From Rhynchopus euleeides (lineage: Eukaryota; Euglenozoa; Diplonemea; Diplonemida; Diplonemidae): 64,000 bases of DNA. The notes under the pieces were generated by a model. That model had not been told where the DNA came from. It did no database searches and worked only from the letters and a program-made list of their open reading frames with translations. Below, one piece after another: positions 51,501-60,714 of this stretch (within the stretch, counting starts at the first letter, position 1; the number at the start of each line of letters is the position of its first letter). The stretch is taken from NCBI GenBank assembly GCA_963210315.1, contig OY723255.1, positions 1,302,001 to 1,366,000 of the forward strand, in the 5' to 3' direction. Made by a program: the position numbers and the translations under genes.

Positions 51501-53629
51501 TGCGCATCCGACCTGACGTGGCGTACACAGAGTCAAGCCCAGGGGCCACCACACCACGCCTGTTCAGCGACTCGCTTGTCGGTGAGGCAAATGTACGGCT
51601 GTTTGCAAACGGGCAGCTATACCTGTTCGTGCTGCGGTATGGGTGCCGCACGAAGGCGTACGACGGTGGGTTCCCTGTCGGCGTGTGGACCACCGTGACG
51701 GCTGTGGCGACTGGTAGCTCCTGTAAAGTGTACGTCAACGGGAAGCTGCATGACTCTTCCTACGATGCCAGGGGTCAGTTCAACAGTCGCAAACATGTCA
51801 AGCCATCCTTTTTGGGGCAGTACTTCAAGGGGCGCATAGACAGCATCCAGGTGTTTCTGAAAGGTCTTGATGCTGAGAGTGTTGCACGGCTGCATACACA
51901 CGACAGGCTGGTGACCGCTGTGGAGGAAAGGCGCTTCTTCGCACAGGTGAAGCAACTCAACATGAACGACATGCAGCGCGAAGGTGTGGGATGGAGTGTG
52001 GGGGTAATAGTCCCACGCGACGACATCATGCGTGTTGTGGATGCAAACCGGCGGTTCACGCTGGCAGACGTACAGACGCAGGAGGACAACACAAACAAGA
52101 ATCTGGCGCAGAAGGCAAACGCGACGATCATGGTGATTGTGGCGATCGCAGCGACCTCCACAGTGGTGTTCCTGGTGTTCAACAACATGCTGACACGCCC
52201 CTTCGAGCAGACGGCCGCTATCATGGCACAGGCGGCTGTGATGCGGCTGGACAGCGTGCCGCAGGGCACGTCGCTGATCACAGAGCTGGGTGCTATGAAC
52301 ACAGCCATCCGGCTGATGCTGAACAACCTGAAGTTGTACAAGAGCTTCATGCCGCAGTCGGTACAGCTGGACGAAGACATTTCAGAGTGCTCCTGTTCCA
52401 GCGCCATGTCCGAATTGTCACGGTCCGTGCAATCTCAATCGCAGTCGCTCTCCGCATCCAGCAAGGGGCCACGCGGTCACATGCGTCAGATGCAGTGCGC
52501 GCTGGAGCGGAAACGTTTCAGCTTCCTCGTGATCAGCGTACGGCAGTGGCATGCCGCCATCGCGTCTGCATCAGACCATGAGACCATCGACCTCCATGCA
52601 GACGTGCTGGACAAGATGCTGAACCACTTCAACGCACACAAGGGCGTCAGCGAGGTGTTCTGCGGCGACCGTTTCATGTGCTCCTTCAACGGGGCGAAGC
52701 CGGCAGGGCAGCACAAAACACTGTCCTGCACATGCGCCCTGCAGTGCAGTGCCGACTTGCGAGCCCTGTCGCTTGCCACCAGCGCCTCTGCCGTGTCGGG
52801 TGAGGGGCGTGTCGGCAACATGGGCAACACAGCGATGCGACGCTTCTCCTTCCTGACCCCTGTCATCACATGGGGCCACGCGCTGGAGCGCTTCTGCTGC
52901 GTGCACGACTGGAGTCTCCTTGTGGACCCTGTGATTCACAGCGACGTGAACCTCACGTTCATCACCCGGCTGCTGGATGCAGTGGCCTTCCCCAAGCTAA
53001 CAGAGAAACCCATCCGGGTGTACAATGTGCTGGGGCGGAAGGACACCGGCGGTGCGGACGAGTGGATGTACGAGCTGGAGAAGGCTGAGATGAACGACCC
53101 GATGAAGGAGTGGAATGCATGTGCCTCCCTCATCATTGATGGGGACTTCTCCGATGTATGCAATCAGCGTGTTACTCCCACACACACGCGGCAGCCAGAT
53201 CCACCTCTGCCCGAACCCTACCTCACACTGGTGCATCCGGTCCACCTGCGCGCGTCTAGCTTGCGCTGCTGTGTTTTTGGCGAGCCGGTCTGCGTGGCCG
53301 TTGTGGTTTCTTTTAACGTGTACCATCTGCACAGGGAATGTTTTTGGAGTAGTCTGGGGCACGCCCTTGGTGCGATTTCCACTGTTCCACAACACCCACA
53401 CACCACACACACCACACCCACAGCGCGAGTCGATGATGCAAACACTATCGCGTGCCTCAGAAGTGGTTGCGGATCACCTGCGGGGGTCAGCCAAATCCAG
53501 GTCATTCGAACCGATTCCTCTAGCCTACCACTAGTGTGTCTCGAGCGTGGTTCTCCTGCGGTGGTCTTTCATGAACTTCCGTTCGATGCTGGGCTCGCAG
53601 CTGATCCTATTGCTCTCGCCTACCACTGA
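48590..53629 (+). CDS. large receptor: PA domains, sensor region, LamG-like domain, HAMP, degenerate cyclase
   Basis: 1679 residues from the ATG at 48590, chosen because it follows CCCCCCCTTTCAG and gives a signal peptide (MILLLALLVPSAEP); the frame is open further upstream into WD40 copy 7, which is not credible as coding. Two protease-associated-like domains (GKIVLIRRGRCRYTQKA near residue 128, GKILLVPETSRC near 315) precede helices at about 442-462 and 486-508. A long extracellular-type region (about 510-1170) has features of a Cache sensor and then a LamG-like fold (ANVRLFANGQLYLFVL; KVYVNGKLHDSS; FKGRIDSIQVF). A helix at about 1177-1197 leads to a HAMP-like linker, then a class III cyclase-like domain (about 1303-1500). 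FSFLVISVRQWHAA lacks the first metal Asp whereas CGDRFMCSF retains the second, so catalysis is doubtful. The C-terminal end may be altered by an intron (53156-53423). Confidence 0.75.
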   Translation: MILLLALLVPSAEPQCPTGRESCEAINLPGPPSQGTAECNTTLWMVRDYCHMNCPMRLVITDPPELRTWMCAMDNVFEPYSPEAHIDIYHPLNNKELDVVAVGDLAEGNSRLGCYTADYAVGNKNFTGKIVLIRRGRCRYTQKASRAHESGAAMMFAIDSWPHYKWRSMVGSSAGIETFPALFSARHEADYILAALDRGVKVKGKFQYQCNDMPAGYLNNPQDYPWDSCPTDMADASTCRGPSAPEPLCEMCTVEMQLPGAEKLCLFGNDLRPRKKETLIHTSWDMPYTAQQDEVVYAAELADRGCSVSDYAGLSGKILLVPETSRCPKSQTVRSAQEAGAKAYVSVLSATGRESKVDAYSHHIRIPVHMLDHRASLLLQAFVSNGGGRHIPGSGHALGTITFTRGEAPPTDPPTPAPMPDIVEDNRTRLDTSSDFEVTAGTAICIVLICIDVLMAAALFWKQRVGAVRLPDEVRVKTFSIPLKVASMGLSLTLLLLIAIVTFSLTRAAGQESTDEAMDNGRTAVGLAYDSSEKNIIELAGTIRNNIIARVIASLRQNVLHMESRLKVVSDMLYGFNGSWAVFKSHYLTLHRMQMLLNGEQDATELLVYTTRGFFMHRDWITDDRPDAARNDGVHGAVAETQEGWRYGVNYQARLPVTRTTEYSYSIPPYEYNASRMVANTIGDPLAVTRSRPAGHNTWMVGKLAFPLKIYWYPMMAAYQPLRTANGDFHGTLEAHMSLSGFMQAAMDPSLLAAGNLQNMTVVVVDTADKAIIGWHNTGTIPYMFTGRVILGAMSNMYGLFYMHTHPTLRVSALSNYLDSVGGWTDHEGEFDQKDHYREVLEHTLMKITVSGGRAADTGVHNWDVEMRDGGCGACVAYDDQLQKEVLVFDGAATLHLYRNMTRRTPIVAQTQVSGPGELWRSSYEAFDDNITYSDGTVCVSKRWYTTATQSDNFCLMRPSFAEETAFTLSMRIRPDVAYTESSPGATTPRLFSDSLVGEANVRLFANGQLYLFVLRYGCRTKAYDGGFPVGVWTTVTAVATGSSCKVYVNGKLHDSSYDARGQFNSRKHVKPSFLGQYFKGRIDSIQVFLKGLDAESVARLHTHDRLVTAVEERRFFAQVKQLNMNDMQREGVGWSVGVIVPRDDIMRVVDANRRFTLADVQTQEDNTNKNLAQKANATIMVIVAIAATSTVVFLVFNNMLTRPFEQTAAIMAQAAVMRLDSVPQGTSLITELGAMNTAIRLMLNNLKLYKSFMPQSVQLDEDISECSCSSAMSELSRSVQSQSQSLSASSKGPRGHMRQMQCALERKRFSFLVISVRQWHAAIASASDHETIDLHADVLDKMLNHFNAHKGVSEVFCGDRFMCSFNGAKPAGQHKTLSCTCALQCSADLRALSLATSASAVSGEGRVGNMGNTAMRRFSFLTPVITWGHALERFCCVHDWSLLVDPVIHSDVNLTFITRLLDAVAFPKLTEKPIRVYNVLGRKDTGGADEWMYELEKAEMNDPMKEWNACASLIIDGDFSDVCNQRVTPTHTRQPDPPLPEPYLTLVHPVHLRASSLRCCVFGEPVCVAVVVSFNVYHLHRECFWSSLGHALGAISTVPQHPHTTHTTPTARVDDANTIACLRSGCGSPAGVSQIQVIRTDSSSLPLVCLERGSPAVVFHELPFDAGLAADPIALAYH
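53156..53423 (+). other. candidate GT-AG intron in the receptor gene
   Basis: A donor GTATGC after ...DGDFSD and an acceptor CACACCCACAG at 53413-53423 would join codons in phase 0. The new tail RESMMQTLSRASEVVADHL ... ends at 53534 (PLAYH), a more protein-like ending than the unspliced Cys/His/Pro-rich reading to 53629. Confidence 0.45.
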
Positions 53630-55280
53630 CCATCTGTGATGGTGCAACTTGCAGCCAGAAGATCACCCGTGGCCATTGCATATTACAGGGGGGTTTTCGC
53701 TACAGCGCCGAAAATGGTGCGTTTGTTTTTATCCAAGCAAAATTTTTGCTTGTCACAGCAGAAAGAGTCAAGTGGAAGTGTGCGGACACATGACATGATC
53801 ATCGTGTACTTCTTACATGCAGTGGGCAGGGGGCCGTATAGGCGTTTCTCTTTGTCTCAGGCCAGGACAGTACGGCTCAGCCTGTCACCCTGCCTTGTGT
53901 GCAAGGACATGCACCAGTTTCGTGTCAAAATGAAAAGCTTGAAAATCTGTAAGTCCCGCAGGAATTTACACATTCTTAAACCTTGATACCAAGACACAAG
54001 TGTACTCAAAACAAATATCTTGTCAGGTGAATATGCACCACTCAGAGAGCTTGCCTCTGCACAGCTCTCGTGCCCGCCCATTCGCGCATTGCGCTTCTGC
54101 ATACATTTGTGCGTGTTTCTTACAATTGAATACAACCGCTCGATATCTTGTGCATCCCGGGGGGAGAAGATTTCGGGGGTCAGCCAGGCCAGATAAGGGT
54201 GTGTTTCTGCACAATCCTTACCGGAGCTAACTTACCACCCCCCCCCCCCTCCCATTCCCTCCATCGTGGGTCGATACCAGCATTTGTCTGTGTTTTGCTC
54301 CCTGCCCTTCGCCCTCCGTACGTCAGCTTTTGCACTGAACGGTGCCTAATGCCTCACCCTTGTCACCAGGGGGGATAAAATCCAACTTGCTGCCTTCACG
54401 TGGCGCCCCCTGTGATTACCCTCCTCCGAGGGGAAACTAAAGCAAGCTCTGGTAACTCTTTTTCCGCTGTGTGCCCTGTTTCATATATGCGGAGGGGCCC
54501 TTTCTGCACGGCTTTGGTTTTATTGATGTTGTGGTGTGCGTGGTTTATTTTCCCTTTTTTTGTTGTTTTCGCAGCATTTTATGCTGTCGGGTGAGCTTCC
54601 GCCCCATGGGAGGCGCTCCTTCCGGCTTGCGCTGCCCACCCATCCCACCCCCGTCCCCTTCCCACATTCTTTCTTTTCTTTTAGGGGAGACGTCCTCGCA
54701 GTGGCTGTTTGGCCTGACGCGATTCCCCGCCTCAAAGCAGACCCACCTGGCAGCTACTCAAGGCACATGAGGAGTGAGAGGCGTCAACGGGCGCAACGCC
54801 CCTCCCTGCGGTCCGGCTTCCGCCACGTGGCTGACTCAAAGCAGCGAAGTGACCAACGGGAGCGACATGAAAAAAAAAAATGCAACGGAACAGCGGTGGC
54901 TGAGCTGCCCCCCTATCTCCCGTGAGACTCGTTTTTTTTGCTATTGCCTTACACAACACCCACACACACACAGGGGGTGGGCTAGCACCCGTGCAGGGTT
55001 AACCCACCTAAAAAGTGATCAACACACACACACCACCTCGCCCAGGGGCTGGAGGCCGTGCTGGAGGGACACGTTGCTGCCCCCACCCCCTTCAGCCTGC
55101 ATTGCTGCACCACACACGCACCCTCCCCACCCCACCCCACCCCTCCCCACCCCTCCCCACCCCACCCCACCCCTCCCCACCCCTCCCCCCTCTCAGCTGC
55201 GTCTTCTGTGATCCGGAAAAGCCCGAGCGTGTCTGTGCCTGGTGGGTGGGTGGGGGGGGGAGTGGGTGCACTGATCTCTA
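53630..55280. other. gene-free intergenic region
   Basis: No supported gene. Contains the second copy of the TGTAAGT...AAGACACAA motif (53948-53999), a poly-C run at 54237-54250, and a repeated CCCCACCCCACCCCTCC tract (55125-55195) ending CTCTCAG, a likely splice-acceptor tract for the next gene. Confidence 0.55.
53948..53999 (+). repeat. 52-bp conserved 3'-flank motif, copy 2
   Basis: Matches 46702-46752; about 320 bp downstream of the receptor gene. Confidence 0.7.
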
Positions 55281-58200
55281 ATGCCTTCCACAGCCTCCAC
55301 GGTGCGTCTGTTCGTTCTGCTGTGCCTGTGCCGGGGCGCCGCGTCGCAGCTGGTGGCCACTGCTGAGCTCACGGATGGCAAGGATGTGCATGTCGACCCC
55401 ACGACTGACTGGGTGTACGTGGTGGATGACACAAACGTGACAGTCTACCGGCAGCAGGTGCCCCCACAATACACATACAAGCTGACGAAATACTATCTCA
55501 TCCGTTATAGTGGCGACAAGCCGCTCTGCGTGGTGAGCGGGGTCGGGCCGCGCGGGGATGTGTACGCTATCACCACTGCGTCGAGTGTGTCAATCAGAAA
55601 CTCACTCACGCAGCAACGTATTAACAACGCGTACGTCGCCTTTGAGTGGGGGTACAACGCTGTGTGGACCACACGGCATGCGGCACAAAGCGACACTCTG
55701 CTGGTGGCGTATGGGGCAGGCACAAAAAAGTTCAGCATTGTGACGATCCACGATGACAACACGCTGACCCGTGTCGACCATGATATCGAAACACCTGCGA
55801 GCTACATCATCACAAGCCCTACGCATACGGTGGCCTACTTCGTGCATGCTGCAGGGGATGGGGTCACAGCCATCGATCTCACCAACATGCAGGTGGTGTC
55901 TGCGCGGAGCTCCGGCGTTGTGGCGCCCTACCACGTTGGCGTATCGCCTGCCGGCGGGCATGTGTATGCACCGGGTGCGTCTTCGTTCGATGTCATGACG
56001 GATAATGGTCGTGGTGAGCTGGGCACTGCTGGCAGCCCTACTGCGCAGTACTACAACATGGTGGGGTGTGCGTCGCGTATCGTTGCGCAGAGTGCGACAG
56101 CTCTGGATTTCTTTGTGCCAGGGAGTTTGGTGCGGGACAGCACAATCGACCTGGGTCGCACGATCAGCAGTGCGACAGGCGGGCTGTATGTGCAGGGCGA
56201 CTTCATCTACCTGGTGGAGGCAGGGGTGCTGCGTGTGATCCAGTGGGACGCCCCGCAGCCGATCACGGGAGCGCCTCCGACCCTTGCTCCGCCAACACCT
56301 GTTCCGCCGACACCCGTGCCTCCCACTCTCGCGCCCACAGCTGCACCGCCGACACCTGCGCCTGCGACACCTGCGCCCCCGACGCCTGCGCCGCCGACGG
56401 TGGCGCCCCCGACTCCTGCGCCCCCGACGCCTGCGCCACCGACGGTGGCACCCCCGACTCCTGCGCCTCCGACACTCGCGCCGACCCCGGCGCCGCCGAC
56501 GCCTGTGCCTCTGATCCCCCCGACCCCTGCGCCCCCGACACCGGCGCCCCCCACGCCTTTCCCGCCTACATTGGCACCCCCTACCCCATCGCCTGACACT
56601 CCCGTGCCGCCGACGCCGTCGCCTCCCACGCAAGCGCCAGCCACGCCTGCGCCCCCAACACCCGCGCCAGCAACGCCTGCACCCGCAACACCGGCACCGC
56701 AGACACCTGCGCCCCCAACAGCTGCACCAGCCACGCCTGCGCCTCTCACACCCGCGCCAGCCACGCCTGCGCCCCCGACACCTGTGCCACCCACACCCGC
56801 GCCTGCCACACCTGCACCAGCTACGCCTGCGCCACCCACACAGGCACCTGCGACACCTGCGCCTCCAACTGCTGCACCAGCAACTCTGGTGCCGCCCACG
56901 CCTGCACCTCTAACACCCGCGCCAGCTACAACCGCACCCGCAACACCGGCGCCGCTCACGCAGGCACCTGCGACGCTAGCACCTCTGACACCCGCGCCGG
57001 CCACGCCTGCGCCCCTCACTCTAGTGCCTCCAACACCTGCGCCAGCGACACCCGCACCACCGACTGCAGCGCCGCCCACACAGCCGCCTGCAACGCCTGC
57101 ACCCCCAACCTCTGCACCAGCCACACCCGCACCTGCCACGCTGGCACCGCCCACACTGGCACCCCCAACAGACACCCCTGCACCCCCGACGCCTGCGCCA
57201 CCCACACAGCCGCCTGCAACACCTGCGCCTCCAACCGACACACCCGCCACACCACCTCCGACACCGGCACCAGCCACACAGCCTCCGCCATCTCCAACCG
57301 ACACGCCCGAGACGCCGAACCCTTCTGCGGCACCACCCACCGCCACCGCCACGCCCCCTGATGCAAGCTCCACCGCGACGCCTCCGATGAACGTCACCCT
57401 CGAGGCTGCTGTTGAGACCGTGGCACCGCTGACCCCTGCGCCTGGCGTCGTCTCCCCTCTGGTGAAGGAATCGATGACAACCCTCGCCACCACCGGCACC
57501 ATCGCGGGGGCGCTGAACGCCGGCTCGCCCTATGGGATCAACCTCGTCGTCGCTGTGCAGGACTGCAACCTGGGCGCCTCCACCTTCGCTGGGGACGACA
57601 TTCCCTTCCTCCTCCACCCCACCGGCTGGGCACCCAACGGCATCCCAGCCCTCGGGATGGTTCTGGGTAACTTCCTGATAGTTGGCGGGCTCGCCGTCTT
57701 CACCTTCCTCTGCGTCAAATCAGTCGAGCGAATCGGGCTCGCCTGCGCGCCCCACCTGTTCAACGGGCTCGACACGATGGGCTTCATGCGCTTCCCATCC
57801 GCATCTCTGTTCGTCTTCCAATTCGTCGCGCAGGGCATGTGCCTGGGGGGCATGCTCCTGGTCACGGAGGGGCACGGCGCGGGGTACATCACCCTGGGGG
57901 TGTTCACCATGATTGCCCTCGTCGCGGTGCCCCTGATTGTGTGTTGGGAGATCCGCCGGAGCGTCCCCTCCCTCGCCGTGTATGATGACCAGGTCCCGAT
58001 CCCCCGCGCCCTGCTCCGCACCCTGATAGGCCGCGGGGAGTGGGTCAGCAAGTACGAAGGGACCCACTGGGTTTCCCGCTGGGCCTCCATGATCCGCACC
58101 TTCAAGCAGAAGCGTGCGTGGTATTCCATCGCGGATTTCTACGGCGCGTTCATCCTGGCAGGGCTGCTCGCGACACACCCCAAGACCTACACAGAATGCG

Positions 58201-59081
58201 GGCATATCAAGCTTGCCTCATCCCTGGTGTTTGTCGTGCAGCTCGGCATGGAGGCCACACTCTGGCCGCATGTCCGCACTCGGGACTGCTTCTTCGGTGT
58301 GGTCATCCTGAGCCTGCAGGCGGCAGGCGTGATGTGTGCTGCGCTGTTCTACTACGGAGAGGAGGGCAACACAGGCCTGTCGGACATGTCTGCGGTGTTC
58401 CTCTTCATGGCAGGTGTGGTGTTCGCGGTGAAGGTGATCCTGGATGTGCTGGCCGAGATCTACATCTTCTTCACAAAGCGGCGGAGCCGCATGCAGGAGG
58501 TGGCCTACACAAAATACTCCGGGAAGGTGGATCACTGCGACCAGGAAGAGCTTCTGGCAACCCTGGTCGTGAGCGAAAACCACGAGCTGTCCGACTGCGG
58601 GGATCACTCGCCGCTGGAGCTGACGGCGCGCTCCCTCGAGGCTTCGCTGGGGATGCCTCAGACCCCCAAGACAACAGACAGCAGCACGCCCAACACATCC
58701 CCGCGGAACGTTGTGGTGAAGAAGAGGAAGCTGCACGGTGGCCACACGCTGCAGGGGGCTTCTTCCAACAGGGCGGTGTCCCCCACCAACGTCGGGTCCC
58801 GCAGCCCAACGCCTGTCGGCCTCCGTGGGGCGTTGGGGGAGACCGCCAACCTTCCGCCACGCAGAGCTGCGCCTCCAGGATCACAGAACTTCGACTACGT
58901 GCCTCGGGGCACAGGGGGGAGCAGTGCGACGCCCCGCCGGTTGTCACCCGTGCCAGGGCCTATCGTGACCTCAGCTGGGTACGTCATGGACCCCCCGAAG
59001 GGAAGGGCTGGGAGGAGGAAGGGGAAGTCCCTCGCCGGGCATCCCTTTGGAGCGCCGCGTACGCAGAGCTCCACGTTCTGA
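55281..59081 (+). CDS. surface protein: propeller-like ectodomain, P/T stalk, seven predicted membrane helices
   Basis: 1266 residues. The signal peptide (STVRLFVLLCLCRGAAS) starts shortly after a C-rich tract ending CTCTCAG. Residues about 23-330 show repeated short strands (WVYVVDDTNVTVY, GDVYAITTASSVSI, GGLYVQGDFIYLV) like a beta-propeller. Residues about 331-700 are an imperfect P-P-T-P-A repeat, a likely glycosylated stalk. Then come a Cys-containing segment and about seven hydrophobic helices between residues 790 and 1064 (e.g. LGNFLIVGGLAVFTFL, FVFQFVAQGMCLGGMLLV, VFLFMAGVVFAVKVIL). A 200-residue S/P/R-rich cytoplasmic tail ends AGRRKGKSLAGHPFG-APRTQSSTF. Possible sensor or adhesion protein; no known receptor class is recognised. 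Confidence 0.75.
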   Translation: MPSTASTVRLFVLLCLCRGAASQLVATAELTDGKDVHVDPTTDWVYVVDDTNVTVYRQQVPPQYTYKLTKYYLIRYSGDKPLCVVSGVGPRGDVYAITTASSVSIRNSLTQQRINNAYVAFEWGYNAVWTTRHAAQSDTLLVAYGAGTKKFSIVTIHDDNTLTRVDHDIETPASYIITSPTHTVAYFVHAAGDGVTAIDLTNMQVVSARSSGVVAPYHVGVSPAGGHVYAPGASSFDVMTDNGRGELGTAGSPTAQYYNMVGCASRIVAQSATALDFFVPGSLVRDSTIDLGRTISSATGGLYVQGDFIYLVEAGVLRVIQWDAPQPITGAPPTLAPPTPVPPTPVPPTLAPTAAPPTPAPATPAPPTPAPPTVAPPTPAPPTPAPPTVAPPTPAPPTLAPTPAPPTPVPLIPPTPAPPTPAPPTPFPPTLAPPTPSPDTPVPPTPSPPTQAPATPAPPTPAPATPAPATPAPQTPAPPTAAPATPAPLTPAPATPAPPTPVPPTPAPATPAPATPAPPTQAPATPAPPTAAPATLVPPTPAPLTPAPATTAPATPAPLTQAPATLAPLTPAPATPAPLTLVPPTPAPATPAPPTAAPPTQPPATPAPPTSAPATPAPATLAPPTLAPPTDTPAPPTPAPPTQPPATPAPPTDTPATPPPTPAPATQPPPSPTDTPETPNPSAAPPTATATPPDASSTATPPMNVTLEAAVETVAPLTPAPGVVSPLVKESMTTLATTGTIAGALNAGSPYGINLVVAVQDCNLGASTFAGDDIPFLLHPTGWAPNGIPALGMVLGNFLIVGGLAVFTFLCVKSVERIGLACAPHLFNGLDTMGFMRFPSASLFVFQFVAQGMCLGGMLLVTEGHGAGYITLGVFTMIALVAVPLIVCWEIRRSVPSLAVYDDQVPIPRALLRTLIGRGEWVSKYEGTHWVSRWASMIRTFKQKRAWYSIADFYGAFILAGLLATHPKTYTECGHIKLASSLVFVVQLGMEATLWPHVRTRDCFFGVVILSLQAAGVMCAALFYYGEEGNTGLSDMSAVFLFMAGVVFAVKVILDVLAEIYIFFTKRRSRMQEVAYTKYSGKVDHCDQEELLATLVVSENHELSDCGDHSPLELTARSLEASLGMPQTPKTTDSSTPNTSPRNVVVKKRKLHGGHTLQGASSNRAVSPTNVGSRSPTPVGLRGALGETANLPPRRAAPPGSQNFDYVPRGTGGSSATPRRLSPVPGPIVTSAGYVMDPPKGRAGRRKGKSLAGHPFGAPRTQSSTF

Positions 59082-59257
59082 GGGGGTCGCGGTGGGGGTG
59101 GGGGTAGGGGTGGGGCACACATCGCAGGGTGCGGTGGCCCTGCTGCTGCCCCGCCCTGTATTTTGTGGGGAGAGGGGGGGGGGTATTTGGTTTCCTCCTC
59201 TCGTGTCTGTTGTTTCTGTTCTCAAGACTTGTCATGAAAATGGCCCCCACTTTCCCC

Positions 59258-59288
<31 letters not shown>

Positions 59289-60063
59289 AAATGACCAACA
59301 CGTGCCCAGTCGGCACAGAACCATTCATATCCCGTGGGGGGGAGGGCGGGGGAGAGGGGGTCTGGAACACACTGCCGGCATCAAGTTTTCGGCAGAGTTT
59401 TGGCCCTGTTCCTCTTTCCCCCCCCCCCTTGTTTTCAAGATATTGCACTTCCATATTGCAAGATATACTACGACGAATTGTAGCAGGCCTGTCGCTAACT
59501 TTTCGATTTTGGAGATTTGGTGGGTTGACGCTCCTGTTTTGGGGGGGGATCAGGGGGGAAAACACTAGGGGTCAATTTTTCTCGCGCGCGCTTCGCGCGC
59601 GCTCGTGTTGTTGCCAAATTTTCCCATCGGTGGACCACTAGGTGGGCACGGTGTGAGGCGCTGGGTTCCTTCCGTGGTTCCTCTCCCGCTCGCGCCGTCG
59701 GGTGCCGGAGGAAACCAAAAAATGGCTTTCGGGACCATGATTTCGACGCTGCCCCCTGATATGCCACGGCCGTCAAAGCGCAAGGACTTGGTTACTAGAC
59801 GGGCACGCGAGATAGGGGGGCTGGGGGGCAGAGCCCCCCAGCCGCCGGAGGCCACGGTAGTGAACATCTGTTCATTGTGGGCGTACAGATTCTGTGTGAG
59901 TTGGCTGTGTCCCCCTGAGGCGACTGGAGTGGTTGGATTCCCTGACCCGGTGGGAATCGAATGACTTGAGTACGAGACACACGCCACAGGGGGGTCTGGG
60001 GGGCGGAGCCCCCCAGCCGCCGGAGGCCACGGTAGTGATCATCTGTTCCTGCAAAACCATACT
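59082..60063. other. gene-free repeat-bearing stretch
   Basis: Contains a GCGCGCGCTTCGCGCGCGC hairpin near 59583-59601 and two inverted copies of the CTCCGGCGGCTGGGGGGC palindrome (59816-59862 and 59995-60041). No gene. Confidence 0.5.
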
Positions 60064-60335
60064 CTCTTCGACGTCGACCCAGTGAAAGTGGGTTGACGCT
60101 TGGTCGACGCTTGGTGAGCGTCGACCCAGTGTAACCGGGTCAACGCTAGGTTAGCGTCGACCCAGTGTAATAAATGGGTTGACGCTTGGTCCAGGCTTGA
60201 ATGGCAACCCAGTTCCACTGGGTCGACGCTCCAAGCCTCGACCAAGCGTCAACCCAGTCCACTGGGTCGACGCTGGGTCGACGCTTTTTTATGGGGGGGG
60301 AAACCCAAAATCACTGGGTCGACGGTCGACGCTTA
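60064..60335. repeat. cluster of GTCGACCCAGT / ACTGGGTCGAC palindromes
   Basis: At least eight alternating direct and inverted copies of GCGTCGACCCAGT-type units, variants of one short palindrome-prone repeat. Confidence 0.8.
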
Positions 60336-60557
60336 GCGACATGCCTGGAATTGTAGTGCGCAACGGGGGGAGGGGGGGGGGTAGGCCCCTGCACGGTCCT
60401 TTAAATCTCTGTTTAGGGCTGTCACAAACACGATTTTTTCGATTTTGGGCCGAAAACTCCACCAAAATGGGCGTACCTGGCCAAAAATCCAGTGGGGGAT
60501 CACTGAAAAAACCCGAGAAAATAGCGGACACCCTCGAGAAAGTCGATCCATTCGAAT

Positions 60558-60666
60558 GGGGGCCCTCGCTACCAAGTGTGACTGAGTGAGAAAAAGTGAG
60601 AAGTCAGCCATGTTTGACTGACAACTGACGACTCGTGACTCACAGTGACTCGTAGCGAGGGCCCCC
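60558..60666. mobile_element. 109-bp MITE, AAT target duplication, divergent centre
   Basis: GGGGGCCCTCGCTACCA ... CGTAGCGAGGGCCCCC flanked by AAT on both sides. The central 45 bp differ from the other members while the length is conserved. Confidence 0.85.
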
Positions 60667-60714
60667 AATTATTTGGCATTTTTCCCTGAAAAAACCCCGA
60701 AAAAGTGTAACGCT

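Noticed and set aside
56207..57502. 431-residue minus-strand Gly/Val/Ala repeat frame
   Set aside because: Antisense shadow of the P/T stalk codons of the 1266-residue protein; no start context or motif.
59919..59990. tRNA-like sequence (GGGAATCGAATGACTTGAG)
   Set aside because: No acceptor stem pairing or full cloverleaf on either strand.
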